From a virus, in the IMG/VR virus record IMGVR_UViG_3300020710_000040, positions 1-20,801 of that record: a DNA stretch of 20,801 bases. The stretch is one strand, 5' to 3'. The notes under the pieces are model-generated. The model did no database searches. It was given only the letters and a program-made list of their open reading frames with translations, and was not told the origin of the DNA. The position numbers and the translations under genes were made by a program. Positions 19,660 to 20,801 of this stretch are shown here, piece after piece; position 1 is the stretch's first letter; every line of letters begins with the position of its first letter.

Positions 19660-19895
19660 AAAAAACACTTCAATTGATGCTCTTTGAGGAGCAAGTTTAT
19701 TTCAGTCTGTTCAAAATGTGGGATTGTGTAGACAATTGGGACTTTGAGGGAGCGATGTATTTTCAATTGCTTTATCTCAGTTACAAGTCACAATTACGCA
19801 AGCGCTTGAGCAAAAAAACCTTTGTTCAGCGGATGGAATTAGCCCAGATCGCATTATTTGGTCACACATTAGACGGAAACCCAAAGGATTATTAA
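19656..19895 (+). CDS. 79-residue hypothetical protein
   Basis: ATG 19656 overlaps the previous stop. The product is aromatic and helical (LMLFEEQVYFSLFKMW, FEGAMYFQLLYLSY, then LRKRLSKKTFVQRME). No membrane segment is long enough to call. It ends right at the next start with no gap. No family recognised. Confidence 0.65.
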   Translation: MKKTLQLMLFEEQVYFSLFKMWDCVDNWDFEGAMYFQLLYLSYKSQLRKRLSKKTFVQRMELAQIALFGHTLDGNPKDY

Positions 19896-20291
19896 ATGAT
19901 TACTAAGAAGCCAGATGGTTGGTACAACGGCAAAAATGGCCCATTTGTTAGCCATGTCCGAGCCTTAAACGCAATAAACGAAAACATCAATGAAAAGCGT
20001 GAAAAAGGTTTGGTCATCGCCATCGACTATCACGACACTTACGAAGCAGACCCAAAGCTGTGGGATTGCATCATCAATTTGTTTTGGTTACGCAAAGATG
20101 AGGTCATTTGCATCAGCCGAAACCACAAGGGTGACAAACAGGAAATCTACGACACCATCGGCAAAGTGATCGGAAAAAAGAATGTCTACATCACAAACGG
20201 AGAAGGCAAACAAGAATGGTGCAAACAGAATAATGTAAAAGTAGACATCTGGATTGACGACAACCCACAACACATAACAGAGCATGAGTGA
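19896..20291 (+). CDS. HAD-like phosphatase with altered motif I
   Basis: The 131-residue product has a 35-residue N-terminal extension, then a HAD-like core: strand GLVIAID, motif I DYHDT (residues 44-48), YEADPKLWD, strand EVICISR, a Gly-Lys motif (GEGKQEW, Lys 105) and the final VDIWIDDNP with Asp 121-122. In related phage proteins motif I is DxDxT; here the second Asp position holds His 46. The nucleophile Asp 44 is kept but the general acid is missing, so activity may be altered or lost. Role in nucleotide or nucleic-acid end processing is inference. Confidence 0.7.
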   Translation: MITKKPDGWYNGKNGPFVSHVRALNAINENINEKREKGLVIAIDYHDTYEADPKLWDCIINLFWLRKDEVICISRNHKGDKQEIYDTIGKVIGKKNVYITNGEGKQEWCKQNNVKVDIWIDDNPQHITEHE

Positions 20292-20773
20292 TGCCAACCG
20301 CGCCTCATAACACCAAATGCGCGAGTTTGGGTTGCAAACAACAACGATCAAGATTAAGCACATATTGCTTAGATCATGGCGGCAGAGACACATACGTTGG
20401 GAAAATTACGCATGAACGTAAAGAAATTAACGCAATGTACGATCAACCCTTTTGGAAGAAATTTCGTAAGGCGCAATTGAGCAGACAACCATTGTGCCAA
20501 GCGTGTTTATGTCAAGGACACATTAGTCCAGCCAACCAAATAGACCATTTGTTTGCATGGCGAGCATTAAACAAAGAAGCCTTTTACAACAATATATTTC
20601 AAAGCTTATGCGTTGAGCACCACAGTCACAAAACAGGTCTTGAACACAAAGGGATATATAGACATTACAATGTCAAAGACGGAATAAAGGATTACAACAT
20701 CGGAGATTATGGATACGCAATGATGCACCTAAATGGTGCCGACACATTGTGTGGCGATTCACTCGAGCCATAA
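20291..20773 (+). CDS. HNH endonuclease, packaging-region type
   Basis: The start is ATG 20291, sharing a base with the HAD stop; GTG 20288 is the other choice. The 160-residue product has an N-terminal Cys/His knuckle (CASLGCKQQ...YCLDHGG), then FWKKFRKAQLSRQPLCQAC, QIDHLFAW (HNH core His) and FQSLCVEHHSHKTG, the second ligand set. This Cys-x2-Cys plus HNH design is that of phage HNH proteins that work with terminase in DNA packaging, usually encoded just before the terminase small subunit. Terminase would be expected just past the window's end. Confidence 0.85.
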   Translation: MPTAPHNTKCASLGCKQQRSRLSTYCLDHGGRDTYVGKITHERKEINAMYDQPFWKKFRKAQLSRQPLCQACLCQGHISPANQIDHLFAWRALNKEAFYNNIFQSLCVEHHSHKTGLEHKGIYRHYNVKDGIKDYNIGDYGYAMMHLNGADTLCGDSLEP

Positions 20774-20801
20774 ACTTAAAAAAATGTCATGTGTTTACAA
20801 T

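Noticed and set aside
20774-20801. Start of the terminase gene at the right end
   Set aside because: Only 28 bases remain and no reliable start can be seen; terminase is only expected from context.

Overview
The window is a stretch of tailed double-stranded DNA phage genome, free phage or prophage. It holds tail-tip and tail-fibre genes, a complete spanin/endolysin lysis cassette, a leftward recombination operon, a Cro-type switch, a DUF1376 replication gene, RusA and NinB recombination genes, a long train of very small overlapping genes, and finally an HNH nuclease of the kind usually found next to terminase. There are no cellular housekeeping genes. A J-like tail-tip protein with a tail assembly chaperone suggests a siphovirus-like tail. 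The small-gene repertoire resembles, from memory only, phages of Burkholderiales and freshwater betaproteobacteria, so the host is an inference. No integrase and no CI/LexA-like repressor is visible, so lysogeny cannot be shown from this window.

Layout. (1) 2-7583, rightward late genes: 3' part of the tail-tip/host-specificity protein, a tail assembly chaperone, a structural protein, a 1403-residue repeat-rich fibre ending in a self-cleaving S74 chaperone, and a small conserved protein. (2) 7580-10858, rightward lysis region: small membrane proteins, an inserted HNH homing endonuclease beside a truncated lipoprotein, an intact lipoprotein, a putative holin, an Rz-like i-spanin with an embedded Rz1-like o-spanin, and a GH19 endolysin. 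(3) 13615 down to 10850, leftward early operon: four tiny genes, ERF annealing protein, YqaJ/lambda-exo nuclease, a protein with an SSB-like acidic tip, a 149-nt tRNA-like element, a structured RNA, a 51-residue protein and a MazG-like pyrophosphohydrolase. (4) 13616-14075, divergent control region and cro-like gene. (5) 14076-16439, rightward replication/recombination operon. (6) 16423-20773, a second rightward operon of small, tightly coupled genes behind its own promoter, ending in YbcO-like, HAD-like and HNH proteins.

The most interesting signals are regulatory and RNA-level. Three promoters (leftward operon, cro-like gene, small-gene operon) share one dyad, ATAAG-N4-CTTAT, always fused to the -10 box in the same register, which suggests a three-site regulon run by one phage regulator. 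The leftward operon carries a tRNA-like element with a perfect acceptor stem, consensus T-arm and encoded CCA, but a 76-nt variable region, followed directly by a nested hairpin and U-tract. The leader of the replication gene can fold so that its ribosome binding site is hidden. Nine or more genes shorter than about 60 codons, several zinc-ribbon-like or coiled-coil, are fitted end to end with ATGA overlaps.
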